43,989 nt of DNA from Lachnospiraceae bacterium (GTDB taxonomy: Bacteria > Bacillota > Clostridia > Lachnospirales > Lachnospiraceae): positions 1 to 43,989 of the forward strand of contig JAUNWX010000017.1 in NCBI GenBank assembly GCA_030540075.1, in the 5' to 3' direction. The notes under the pieces are model-generated. The model had not been told where the DNA came from, did no database searches, and was given only the letters and a program-made list of their open reading frames with translations. Positions 1 to 7,879 of this stretch are shown here, piece after piece. Every line of letters begins with the position of its first letter. The first letter of the stretch is position 1. Position numbers and translations under genes: made by a program.

Positions 1-123
1 AAAATCCCATCCCTTAGAAGTACTTGGTGTATCTCTCCTTGGAACCCTCTGTCAACGCTGAGTTTTCATCAGGAAAACTCAGCGATTGCAGAGGGCCTAG
101 TACTTCTTAGGGATGGGATTTTA
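1..123 (+). repeat. Nested long hairpin element, copy 1
   Basis: Positions 1-27 pair with 97-123 (outer stem with AAAATC/GATTTT ends). Inside it a second stem pairs about 46-68 with 72-96 around the core CGCTGAGTTTTC/GAAAACTCAGCG. A bulge of about 17 nt lies only on the 5' side. A related element lies at 5331-5451 on the minus strand, with the same architecture and an identical core but compensating differences in both stems. It sits beyond the 3' end of the HtrA-like gene. It could be a structured RNA, a terminator variant or a miniature mobile element. The window begins at its first base, so it may extend further left. Confidence 0.75.
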
Positions 124-137
124 GAGTCTTCCGAGCT

Positions 138-173
138 CGGAGTACTGTGCTTCTGATGACAGCCCTCCGGGGC
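138..173 (+). repeat. CGGAGTACTGTG stem-loop, copy 1
   Basis: CGGAG (138-142) can pair with CTCCG (165-169) around a loop beginning TACTGTGCTTCTG. The 18-base string at 138-155 recurs exactly on the minus strand near 37.36 kb, and a shorter version lies on the minus strand at about 5290-5319. Copies 1 and 2 follow the long hairpin in the same order and orientation, so the stem-loop is probably part of the same element. Confidence 0.55.
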
Positions 174-194
174 CCTCGTGAAATTCTCATGAAA

Positions 195-1562
195 TTATCG
201 TGCGCCGACCGTCAGCTTATACTCGACCTCACTGTACTCGGAGCCGCGCTGGCGCTGCACCTTCACCCTGATGTCGTCGCCGACCTCGAGCTCGCCGAGC
301 ACCTTCCGAAAGGTCGGCATGTCATCGATCTCGCTGTCGTCGATCATCGTGAGGACATCCCCGCTCTGGATGCCTGCATTGAACGCCGGCGAATTCTTAT
401 CGCACTCCTGGATATAGAGACCGGCCGGAAGCCCTGCGCGGGCCATCTCGGACGTCACCTCCTGCGCATGGAAGCCGAGGTACGGATAAGCGATGCCGTT
501 CGACAGCTTCTGAATCTGTGCGAGGAAATCCGTCGCGACGGCGATGCGGTGATAGCCATCCACGGTGTCCCCGAGGCGGCTGCTCACCCAGCCGATCAGC
601 TCGCCCTTCGTATTCAGCACGAAGGCCCCGCTCTCCGGGCTTGCATGAAGATCCGCGATCATCGCGGCGATACTGCCATCGATGTAGGATGTGTTATAGC
701 TGATGGACGAAATCCTGCCGGTCGTGCAGGACGGATAGCTGTCATCCGGGGCCCCGACCGCGAGGAGCAGGTCCCCACGCTGCAGGCGGCCTGCGTTACC
801 GATGGTGATCGTCCGAAGCTCATGCCGATCCTTCGCGCTGAGCGTGTGCTGGGCGACGGAAACCACCGCGATCCCATCCGCCTGGTCCTGTGCCTTCAGC
901 TGTGCTTCATAGGAGGAGCCGTTCACACGCACCGTGATCCCGTCGTTCTCCTTTATGATGTCCGCGGAGGTGAGCACCAGAAGCTCATCGCCGGTGCGTG
1001 CGATCAGAATGCCGGCGGCCTGTCTGCCGGACTCCACCTCCATGCCGAACATGTCGGTGCTGGTCACGCGGCTCTCGACCTCGACGAGGCTCTGCTCCGC
1101 CTGCTGCGCGACATGCTTGAGCGCCGCGTTCAGCTTCTCGTAATCCGCCACCGTGTACGCATAGTCTGCGAGCTCCTGCCGCACGACGTCCTCAACCGGA
1201 CTCGTCTCCGGCGGGGCACTCGTTTCCGCGGCCTGCGCCACTTCTGCACCGGACTGTCCGGCTTCCCCGGATGCAGCGGATGTGGTCTCCGCTGCGGACG
1301 GAGCACTGCCCTCGCCTGTACTCTCCTCCGGAACTGCGCTGCTGTCCTCCGAGCCGGTCACTTCCGTTTCCAGGACGACGGCCTCGCTCTCCATCGGATG
1401 CAGGCGTTCCCGGATCGCCGGCTCCAGGCCGCCGAAGACAGCGGCACTGACGGAGCCAAACAGAAGTGCGGAAATCAGCACACGTGCATAGTGCCGCGTG
1501 CGCTTCTTCCAGTCCTCCTTCCGACCTACGATATTCTCTTTGATAAAGTCTTTTTCTGCCAT
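195..1562 (-). CDS. HtrA-like (S1C) membrane-anchored protein with PDZ domain, catalytic His missing
   Basis: A 455-residue protein with a short basic cytoplasmic N-terminus, one membrane segment (about residues 27-46), an Ala/Ser/Glu-rich stalk (about 60-125), a trypsin-like fold (about 150-350) and a C-terminal PDZ domain (about 355-455). The serine region around residue 311 (PESGAFVLN) aligns with the HtrA GNSGGPLLN motif and keeps Ser. The expected Asp position falls in QADGIAVV. The segment where HtrA has its catalytic His reads LVLTSADII, so the triad appears incomplete. The family normally degrades or holds misfolded envelope proteins; here a non-proteolytic or regulatory role is inferred. 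The ATG at 1562 lies 6 nt from a TATAAT box with no ribosome binding site, which suggests a leaderless mRNA. It is divergent from mutS2. Confidence 0.8.
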   Translation of the reverse strand: MAEKDFIKENIVGRKEDWKKRTRHYARVLISALLFGSVSAAVFGGLEPAIRERLHPMESEAVVLETEVTGSEDSSAVPEESTGEGSAPSAAETTSAASGEAGQSGAEVAQAAETSAPPETSPVEDVVRQELADYAYTVADYEKLNAALKHVAQQAEQSLVEVESRVTSTDMFGMEVESGRQAAGILIARTGDELLVLTSADIIKENDGITVRVNGSSYEAQLKAQDQADGIAVVSVAQHTLSAKDRHELRTITIGNAGRLQRGDLLLAVGAPDDSYPSCTTGRISSISYNTSYIDGSIAAMIADLHASPESGAFVLNTKGELIGWVSSRLGDTVDGYHRIAVATDFLAQIQKLSNGIAYPYLGFHAQEVTSEMARAGLPAGLYIQECDKNSPAFNAGIQSGDVLTMIDDSEIDDMPTFRKVLGELEVGDDIRVKVQRQRGSEYSEVEYKLTVGAR

Positions 1563-1629
1563 AGCACAATTATAACCATGAAGATATTTTCACGCAAGAA
1601 ATTTGCCTTCATGTGCTATACTGATAGGC
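1563..1629. promoter_or_regulatory. Overlapping divergent promoters, both predicting leaderless transcripts
   Basis: Minus strand: TTGCGT (1592-1597), 17 bp, TATAAT (1569-1574), then 6 nt to the ATG of the HtrA-like gene. Plus strand: extended -10 TGC-TATACT (1614-1622), then 7 nt to the mutS2 ATG at 1630; its -35 would fall at about 1594-1599, overlapping the other -35. In both directions transcription would start at or next to the A of the start codon, and neither gene has a good ribosome binding site. Confidence 0.6.
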
Positions 1630-4116
1630 ATGAATGAAAAAGTATTACACACACTCGAATTTAATAAGATCAAGGATCGCCTGACCGACTGTGCAAGCTC
1701 CCAGGAGGGACGTAAGCTGGTGCAGGCACTGCTGCCATCGACCGATCTCGCCGAGATCGATCGAAATCTCGCGGAAACCGACGCGGCCATGCTCCGCATC
1801 GGTCTCTATGGCACGCTTTCATTTTCCGGCGTGAAGGACGTCCGCGACAGCCTGAAGCGGCTCGAGATCGCGGCCTCTCTTTCCGCGGCAGAGCTGCTCT
1901 CCATCAGTGGCGTACTGACCGTCGCCGGTCGTGCAAAGGCCTATGCCCGTGACAGCGAGAAGACGCCGGAGGCACCGAAGCCGGTGCCGCGGGCGGTGCG
2001 TTTAAGCGCCCACTACACGAAGAATCAGCCGGATCCGGAGAAGCTCCGGGAGGAAACGGCAGACGACGCACTGTCGCCGTACTTCCGCGACATCGAACCG
2101 CTCTCTCCGGTCAATAAGGAAATCGTCCGCTGCATCCTCTCGGAGGATGAGATCGCCGACGATGCGAGTGCCGGTCTCTTCAGCGTACGTAAGAAAAAGC
2201 ATGCGCTGGAGGAGCGCATCCACACGACGCTGAACGGCATTCTGAATGGCAGCCGTGCCCTGCTGCAGGACGCGGTCATCACCATGCGCGATGGTCGCTA
2301 CTGTCTCCCAGTGAAGGCGGAGTATAAGTCGAGCTTCCCGGGCATGGTCCACGACCAGAGTGCGACGGGATCGACGCTCTTCATCGAGCCGATGAGCATC
2401 GTCAAGCTGAATAATGACATCCGTGAGCTCGAGGCCGACGAAAAGAAGGAGATCGAGAAGGTCCTGGATACCCTGTCCGGCTCCCTGATGCCATACACTG
2501 AACAGATTCGACAGGATATCGAGATCCTCGCGCACCTCGACTTCGTCTTCGCGAAGGCGAAGCTGGCGACCTCCATGCGGGCCACCCGTCCGGTACTGAA
2601 CGATCACTACTACATCAACATCCTGCAGGGTCGTCATCCGCTGATCGACCCGAAGAAGGTCGTGCCGATCACGGTGTACCTCGGAAAGGAATTCGATCTT
2701 CTCGTCATCACGGGACCAAACACCGGTGGTAAGACCGTGTGCCTGAAGACCATCGGTCTCTTCCAGCTGATGGGCCAGTCCGGTCTCTTCATCCCGGCGG
2801 CCGAGGGCTCGGAGCTCGGTGTGTTCGAGGAAATCTTCGCCGACATCGGTGACGAGCAGTCCATCGAGCAGAATCTGTCGACTTTCTCCGCGCACATGAC
2901 GAACACCGTCCGTATCCTGAGCGAAGCCGACAGCCACAGTCTCTGTCTCTTCGATGAGCTCGGTGCCGGTACCGATCCGACCGAGGGTGCGGCGCTCGCG
3001 ATGGCGATTCTGAACTTCCTTCATAATATGAAGACACGGACCGTCGCGACCACCCACTACGCAGAGATCAAGGTCTATGCCCTCTCCACCGAGGGCGTCG
3101 AGAACGCGAGCTGCGAGTTCGACGTGAACACCCTGAGCCCGACCTATCGTCTGCTGATCGGTGTCCCTGGTAAGTCCAATGCGTTCGCCATCTCACAGAA
3201 GCTGGGCCTGCCATCCTACATCATCGACGATGCGAAGAGCCGCCTCGAGAACGAGGATGTCAAGTTCGAAGATGTCATCGCGAGTCTCGAGGAGAGCCGC
3301 GTGACCGTCGAGCGGGAGCGCGAGGAGATCGCACGCTATAAAGCGGAGATCGAGGAGTACAAGCGGCGTGCACGGGAGAACTCCCGCGGCGTCGAGAAGG
3401 GCCGTGACAAGATTCTCCAGAAGGCCCGTGAGGAGGCTGCACAGATCCTGGCGGACGCCAAGGAAACCGCGGACTCCATCGTGAAGGAGCTCCGGAAGCA
3501 GGAGCAGAACGGTGCGGCGGTCTTCGAGGCCGACCAGACCCGCTCCACGCTGAATAAGAAGCTGCGGGAGACCCAGGCGAGCCTCTCCGCCGCCCAGAAG
3601 GTGAAGGGCCCGGCCCAGCCGGTATCCGCGAAGAGCCTCCGCATCGGCGACACCGTCCATGTGGCTTCGATGAACCTGAACGCCACGGTATCGACGCTGC
3701 CGGATCGAAACGGGAAGCTCTATGTCACCGCCGGCATCATCCGCACCCAGGTATCGGTGCGCGATATCGAGCTCGTGGATACCGGGAAGGTGTCCGGTCC
3801 GGGTCTCGAGCCGACGAAGAAGGGAAAGAAGTCCCATGCCGGCAATATCCGCATGCAGAAGACCATGAGCATCTCTCCGGAGATCAATCTCATCGGCCAG
3901 ACCACTGCGGAGGCGATCCCGGAGCTGCAGAAGTATCTCGACGACGCCTACCTCGCGCATCTGCCGCAGGTCCGTGTCGTTCACGGACGCGGTACCGGCG
4001 TGCTCCGGAAGGCGGTGCATGCACAGCTGAAGAAGCTGAAATACGTGGATTCCTTCCGCCTCGGTGAGTTCGGCGAGGGCCAGGATGGTGTCACGATCGT
4101 TATGTTTAAGAAGTAA
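1630..4116 (+). CDS. mutS2: Endonuclease MutS2
   Basis: An 828-residue MutS2 counted from the ATG at 1630. It has a MutS-like core domain, the P-loop GPNTGGKT, the Walker B segment LCLFDELGAGTDP, a long Glu/Lys/Arg-rich coiled coil after the ATPase, and a C-terminal Smr domain with the HGRGTG motif. Length and order match the family. MutS2 acts on branched DNA and stalled ribosomes and limits recombination. The usual LDLRG motif at the start of Smr reads INLIGQTT, a tolerated variant. An upstream TTG at 1603 is in frame, but it would place the start upstream of the -10 box, so 1630 is preferred. The start has only a weak GATAGG upstream. Confidence 0.95.
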   Translation: MNEKVLHTLEFNKIKDRLTDCASSQEGRKLVQALLPSTDLAEIDRNLAETDAAMLRIGLYGTLSFSGVKDVRDSLKRLEIAASLSAAELLSISGVLTVAGRAKAYARDSEKTPEAPKPVPRAVRLSAHYTKNQPDPEKLREETADDALSPYFRDIEPLSPVNKEIVRCILSEDEIADDASAGLFSVRKKKHALEERIHTTLNGILNGSRALLQDAVITMRDGRYCLPVKAEYKSSFPGMVHDQSATGSTLFIEPMSIVKLNNDIRELEADEKKEIEKVLDTLSGSLMPYTEQIRQDIEILAHLDFVFAKAKLATSMRATRPVLNDHYYINILQGRHPLIDPKKVVPITVYLGKEFDLLVITGPNTGGKTVCLKTIGLFQLMGQSGLFIPAAEGSELGVFEEIFADIGDEQSIEQNLSTFSAHMTNTVRILSEADSHSLCLFDELGAGTDPTEGAALAMAILNFLHNMKTRTVATTHYAEIKVYALSTEGVENASCEFDVNTLSPTYRLLIGVPGKSNAFAISQKLGLPSYIIDDAKSRLENEDVKFEDVIASLEESRVTVEREREEIARYKAEIEEYKRRARENSRGVEKGRDKILQKAREEAAQILADAKETADSIVKELRKQEQNGAAVFEADQTRSTLNKKLRETQASLSAAQKVKGPAQPVSAKSLRIGDTVHVASMNLNATVSTLPDRNGKLYVTAGIIRTQVSVRDIELVDTGKVSGPGLEPTKKGKKSHAGNIRMQKTMSISPEINLIGQTTAEAIPELQKYLDDAYLAHLPQVRVVHGRGTGVLRKAVHAQLKKLKYVDSFRLGEFGEGQDGVTIVMFKK

Positions 4117-4228
4117 AGGCGCAGGCCAGCGGTCGTAGCGCGCACGAAGTCCCGGTAAGGAAACATCGGCGGGCGGGTGCCTGCGACAGCGCCGGAAGCA
4201 TTGGCCGAAGAACGAGGAGGAAAGCCGG
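4117..4228. other. mutS2-response regulator intergenic region with CATTGGCC motif
   Basis: A 112-bp spacer. It contains GCATTGGCCGAAG at 4198-4210, the same 13-mer that recurs at 29710-29722 (other strand) and 36270-36282. A strong AGGAGG ribosome binding site for the next gene lies at about 4215. No clear promoter or terminator was found, so mutS2 and the regulator may be co-transcribed. Confidence 0.5.
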
Positions 4229-5278
4229 ATGGCGGAGAAACAGAAAATTCTGATCGTGGATGATGACGCTTCAATCTCGGAGCTCATCTCCCTCTATCTC
4301 GAAAAGGAGATGTTTGATACGCGCTGCGCCGCGGATGGCGAGGAGGCGCTGCAGCTCTTTCCGGAATACCAGCCGAATCTCGTGATTCTGGATCTGATGC
4401 TGCCGGGCATCGACGGCTATGAGGTCTGCCGGCGGCTCCGGGCGAGCTCGCAGGTGCCGGTGATCATGCTGTCGGCGAAGGGCGAGACCTTCGATAAGGT
4501 GCTCGGGCTCGAGCTCGGCGCGGACGACTACATGGTGAAGCCGTTTGAGTCGAAGGAGCTCGTGGCGCGGGTGAAGGCGGTGCTTCGTCGCTACCAGCAG
4601 GCACAGGCACAGGTCAATGCTGCCGTCGATGCGGCCCTCTCTGCCCGGCAGGCGCAGGCGGGCGCAGGGCTCGCGATGAATGGCGGCACGGCGGGTGCAG
4701 GTTTCCCGATGAATGGTGCGGCAGGTGCAGGCTTCCCGATGAACGGCGGGGCCGGCGGCGCAGCGCAGGCACGGATGGGCGCGGGCTTCCTCGATACGAC
4801 GGGGCTTCCGGCGGCGGATGCGGATGGCAACATCACCTTCCGGGCGTACGCCGAGGGCGACAGCGGCTCCGGCGAGCTGTACACCTACAACGGGCAGACC
4901 GGACAGCTGCATCGCGGCGGTACCGGCGCTTCGGACGCGCGGGCGCATGCGACGGATATGCTCGACGCCTACCGGAATGGTGACTACATCGAATACAAGG
5001 ATCTCATCATCAATAAGTCGAATTACGCGGTCTACTACAGTGGTCATGTCGTGGAGATGCCGCCGAAGGAGCTCGAGCTTCTCTACTTCCTGGCGTCCTC
5101 ACCGAATCAGGTCTTCACGCGTGAGCAGCTCCTCGATCACATCTGGGGCTATGAGTTCGCCGGGGATTCCCGTACGGTCGATGTGCACATCAAGCGGCTG
5201 CGCGAGAAGCTGCCGGGGAATCCGGACTGGGAGATTTCCACGGTCTGGGGCATCGGCTACAAGTTCAGAGTCATATAA
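4229..5278 (+). CDS. OmpR/PhoB-family response regulator with unusually long Gly/Ala/Met-rich linker
   Basis: A 349-residue two-component regulator. The receiver domain (residues 1-121) has the acidic pair at DDD11-13, phosphoacceptor Asp55 (VILDLMLPG) and conserved Lys104 (VKPF). The C-terminal winged helix (about 256-349) has the FTREQLLDHIWGYE and RTVDVHIKRLREKL segments of the OmpR/PhoB class. The two are separated by about 130 residues, where the family usually has fewer than 20. The linker contains near-repeats of AGAGFPMNG that are also repeated at DNA level (about 4660-4790), so it seems to have grown by tandem duplication. A consensus AGGAGG precedes the ATG. The gene is convergent with a sensor kinase, a plausible but unproven partner. 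Confidence 0.92.
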   Translation: MAEKQKILIVDDDASISELISLYLEKEMFDTRCAADGEEALQLFPEYQPNLVILDLMLPGIDGYEVCRRLRASSQVPVIMLSAKGETFDKVLGLELGADDYMVKPFESKELVARVKAVLRRYQQAQAQVNAAVDAALSARQAQAGAGLAMNGGTAGAGFPMNGAAGAGFPMNGGAGGAAQARMGAGFLDTTGLPAADADGNITFRAYAEGDSGSGELYTYNGQTGQLHRGGTGASDARAHATDMLDAYRNGDYIEYKDLIINKSNYAVYYSGHVVEMPPKELELLYFLASSPNQVFTREQLLDHIWGYEFAGDSRTVDVHIKRLREKLPGNPDWEISTVWGIGYKFRVI

Positions 5279-5279
5279 A

Positions 5280-5506
5280 CGCCGCCGGGGGAGCCTTCCG
5301 GAACACAGTACTCCTGCGGCGGAAAAATCTAAAATCGGAGTCCTAAGAATCACTAGGCCCCCTGCAATCGCTGAGATTTTCTTTATGAAAACTCAGCGTT
5401 GCAGGGGGTGCTAAGGAAAATCATCCAAGTGATTCTAAGGACTCCGATTTTGATTTTTCACGTCCTCGGTGTATGGTTCCGGGAGGCTCCCCCGGCGGCG
5501 TTTTTT
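5280..5506. terminator. Very long GC-rich inverted repeat between convergent genes
   Basis: The arm at 5280-5304 pairs with 5476-5500 with one mismatch in 25, and is followed on the plus strand by six T residues (5501-5506). It lies exactly between the 3' ends of the response regulator and the sensor kinase, so it probably terminates transcription, at least on the plus strand. The loop is about 170 nt and contains the second copy of the nested hairpin, as if that element sits inside a terminator loop. Confidence 0.75.
5331..5451 (-). repeat. Nested long hairpin element, copy 2
   Basis: Read on the minus strand, this aligns end to end with copy 1 (1-123). The AAAATC/GATTTT ends, the one-sided 5' bulge with TCCTTRG, and the core CGCTGAGTTTTC are kept. 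The outer stem is GGAGT/ACTCC here but CCATC/GATGG in copy 1, and the inner stem is CCCCTGC/GCAGGGG here but CCCTCTG/CAGAGGG there. Pairing is preserved while sequence changes. The GGAGTACTGTG stem-loop follows at about 5290-5319 on the same strand. Confidence 0.75.
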
Positions 5507-6917
5507 ATGACTCTGGCACCTCATAGCTGGCCTGCGGAAGTGTGAAGGTGAACTCGGTGCCGACGCCTTCGGTGGAGACGCAGTCGATGTTCTCGCCGTG
5601 CGCGGTGATGATGGACTTCACGATGCTGAGGCCGAGGCCGGTGCCGTGCTTGTCCTTGCCGCGGGACTGGTCCGCCTTATAGAAGCGATCCCAGATCTTC
5701 GCGAGGTCGCGCTTCGGGATGCCGATGCCAGTGTCCTTGATGGAGACGAAGACCTTCTGGCCGCGGATGCCGGTGCGGATCGCGATCGAGGATTTCGGAT
5801 TACTGAACTTCAGTGCGTTGTCGATCAGGTTATAGAGCACCTGCTGGATCTTACTGTAGTCCGCGTAGACCATCTCCTTTTTCTCGGCGAAGGTCAGCTC
5901 GAAGACGAGCTCCTTCTTCTGGCAGGTCATCTCGAAGCTCGCGCAGACATCACGGATCACGCGGTTCACGTCGAAGTTCGTCCGGCTGAGGAAGCCCTTC
6001 TTATCCAGGGTGCCCAGACTCAGCATTGACTGTGTCAGCTTCGTGAGACGCTCCGTCTCGGAGATCAGGCGCATGAGGTACTTCGGTTCCAGCTCCTTCG
6101 GAATCGTGCCGTCGAGGATGGCCTCTAGGTAGCCCTTGATGGAGGTCAGCGGGGAGCGGAAGTCGTGGCTCACGTTCGCGATGAACTGCTTCTGATAGTC
6201 GTCGGACTTCGAGATCTCATCCGACATGAAGTTCAGAGTCTCCGCAAGGTAGCCCATCTCATCTTCCGAGTTCGTCGTGATCTTGTAGTGATAGTCACCG
6301 GCGGCGTACTTCGTGGCCCCCTCCGTGATTCGCTTCAGCGGACGGTAGACGATGACATAGAAAACGGCCATGATCAGCAGCGAGAGCAGGAAGAGGATGA
6401 GTGCCGTGAGGTAGACGATGTTCAGGATGTCGTTCTGTGAAGCGACGATGTTGGCGACCGGCTCATGGATGAGGACGTAGCCGCCGGTCGTGTAGCCACG
6501 GGTCACCGGGGCCATGACCGAGAGGACATCGTCCGGATACAGCTCGTGATAGCGGCCGAGCTTATAGCGCATGCCGGTCATCGTGCTGTCGAAATCCGGA
6601 ATCTCGATGTTCTTGTGCGCATCATCTGCGGTGTCGCTCAGCACCTTTCCGTTCCGGTCCACGATCCAGATGTCGACATCGAGGAAGGTGGAGACCGCCT
6701 TCATCTGCTGACTCACCGTGTCGGTGCTCAGATTCAGGTTACCCGTCTCGGAATAGGTCGAGGAGATCAGGGTCGCCTCACTGTAGAGGCTGTTCGCCTG
6801 CTCCCGGATCAGGTAGCGGTAGGTGAGTCCGGAGGACAGGAGCGCCACGACCATGAAGCCCAGCACACCGAAGACGATATACGCCACGATAAATTTTACA
6901 AACAGGGATCGTTTCAC
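5505..6917 (-). CDS. Sensor histidine kinase (HAMP, HisKA, HATPase_c)
   Basis: A 470-residue membrane kinase. Membrane segments lie at about 9-30 and 165-190 and enclose an extracytoplasmic sensing domain of about 130 residues. HAMP (about 190-240) follows, then HisKA with phosphoacceptor His251 (NVSHDFRSPLTS). The HATPase domain has the N box (NLIDNALKFSNP, about 363-374), G1 (DTGIGI, 395-400) and G2 (GTGLGL, 425-430). The start is GTG at 6917 and overlaps the glucokinase stop by 4 bp (GTGA), suggesting translational coupling. It sits tail to tail with the response regulator at 4229-5278. Encoding the kinase behind a glucokinase and convergent with the regulator is unusual for a cognate pair. 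Confidence 0.93.
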   Translation of the reverse strand: MKRSLFVKFIVAYIVFGVLGFMVVALLSSGLTYRYLIREQANSLYSEATLISSTYSETGNLNLSTDTVSQQMKAVSTFLDVDIWIVDRNGKVLSDTADDAHKNIEIPDFDSTMTGMRYKLGRYHELYPDDVLSVMAPVTRGYTTGGYVLIHEPVANIVASQNDILNIVYLTALILFLLSLLIMAVFYVIVYRPLKRITEGATKYAAGDYHYKITTNSEDEMGYLAETLNFMSDEISKSDDYQKQFIANVSHDFRSPLTSIKGYLEAILDGTIPKELEPKYLMRLISETERLTKLTQSMLSLGTLDKKGFLSRTNFDVNRVIRDVCASFEMTCQKKELVFELTFAEKKEMVYADYSKIQQVLYNLIDNALKFSNPKSSIAIRTGIRGQKVFVSIKDTGIGIPKRDLAKIWDRFYKADQSRGKDKHGTGLGLSIVKSIITAHGENIDCVSTEGVGTEFTFTLPQASYEVPES

Positions 6918-7864
6918 TTCGTCAGAACCAGCTTCGCGCTGCCGTAGATGCCGGCGTCGTTGCCGAGGGTGGCGAGCACGATGTCTGCTTTCTTCGAGAG
7001 GAGCGGCGTGTAGTCTGCATAGTGCTTCTTCACGAGGTCGATCAGGTACTGACCGGCTCTGGAAACACCGCCGCCGATGACATAGATTTCCGGATCCGCC
7101 ACCATGGAGATGGTCGCAAGGGCACGGCCGAGGTAGTACATGCTGGTGTCGATGGTCTTCACCGCGAGCGGATCGCCGGCCTTCGCACAGTCGCAGACAT
7201 CACGGGCGCTCAGCGCATCACCGAAATCACGCATCGTGGAGGCTTCGTCGCTCGCCGCGAGATTCCGCTTCGCCTCACGGACGATACCGGTCGCGCTGGC
7301 CACCTGCTCGAGACAGCCATGGCCGCCGCAGTTGCAGGCCTCCTGCTCACCGTCACGCACCTGGATATGGCCGATCTCCGCGCCGGCGCCATGGACACCT
7401 GCGATGATCTGACCGTCGATGATGAGTCCGCCACCGACACCGGTGCCGAGGGTCACCATCACGAGATTATCGTGGCCCTTACCGCCACCCTGCCACATCT
7501 CGCCCAGGGCGGCAACATTGGCATCGTTTCCGACGGCACAGCGGATCTTTCCGCCCATGAGCTCCTGCATCTCCTTTGCCGGCCAGTGATCATGCCAGCC
7601 GAGGTTGACACAGATGTGCACATAGCCGTTTGGCTCGACCGGCCCCGGCACACCGATACCGATGCCCTCGATGTCCGTGAGCTCGATGCCCTTCTCCTCG
7701 AGGCGCTTCTTCAGCGCATCCGCCACATCCGGGAGGATATACTTTCCGGCTTCTTCCTTACGGGTCGGCACCTCCCACTTATCCATCAGAACACCGGTGA
7801 GTGTGAAGATACCGCACTTCACCGTCGTTCCACCTACATCAACACCTACACAATACTGATTCAT
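6914..7864 (-). CDS. glk: ROK-family glucokinase
   Basis: A 316-residue ROK sugar kinase that phosphorylates glucose at the entry to glycolysis. Visible features are the N-terminal ATP motif VGVDVGGTTVKCGIF, the substrate region IGIGVPGPV and AVGNDANVAALGE with the catalytic Asp, the second phosphate motif MVTLGTGVGGGLI, and the zinc-binding CxCGxxGCxE motif (CNCGGHGCLE). Length is normal. A strong GGAGGGGG lies ahead of the ATG. Sugar specificity is inferred from similarity to Firmicutes glucokinases. The histidine kinase gene overlaps its stop codon, so the two are co-expressed. Confidence 0.9.
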   Translation of the reverse strand: MNQYCVGVDVGGTTVKCGIFTLTGVLMDKWEVPTRKEEAGKYILPDVADALKKRLEEKGIELTDIEGIGIGVPGPVEPNGYVHICVNLGWHDHWPAKEMQELMGGKIRCAVGNDANVAALGEMWQGGGKGHDNLVMVTLGTGVGGGLIIDGQIIAGVHGAGAEIGHIQVRDGEQEACNCGGHGCLEQVASATGIVREAKRNLAASDEASTMRDFGDALSARDVCDCAKAGDPLAVKTIDTSMYYLGRALATISMVADPEIYVIGGGVSRAGQYLIDLVKKHYADYTPLLSKKADIVLATLGNDAGIYGSAKLVLTK

Positions 7865-7879
7865 ATGAGCCCCCTCCTG

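Noticed and set aside
147-1637. A 496-codon open frame on the plus strand opposite the HtrA-like gene
   Set aside because: It mirrors the codon structure of the real gene, has no recognisable domain and no ribosome binding site.
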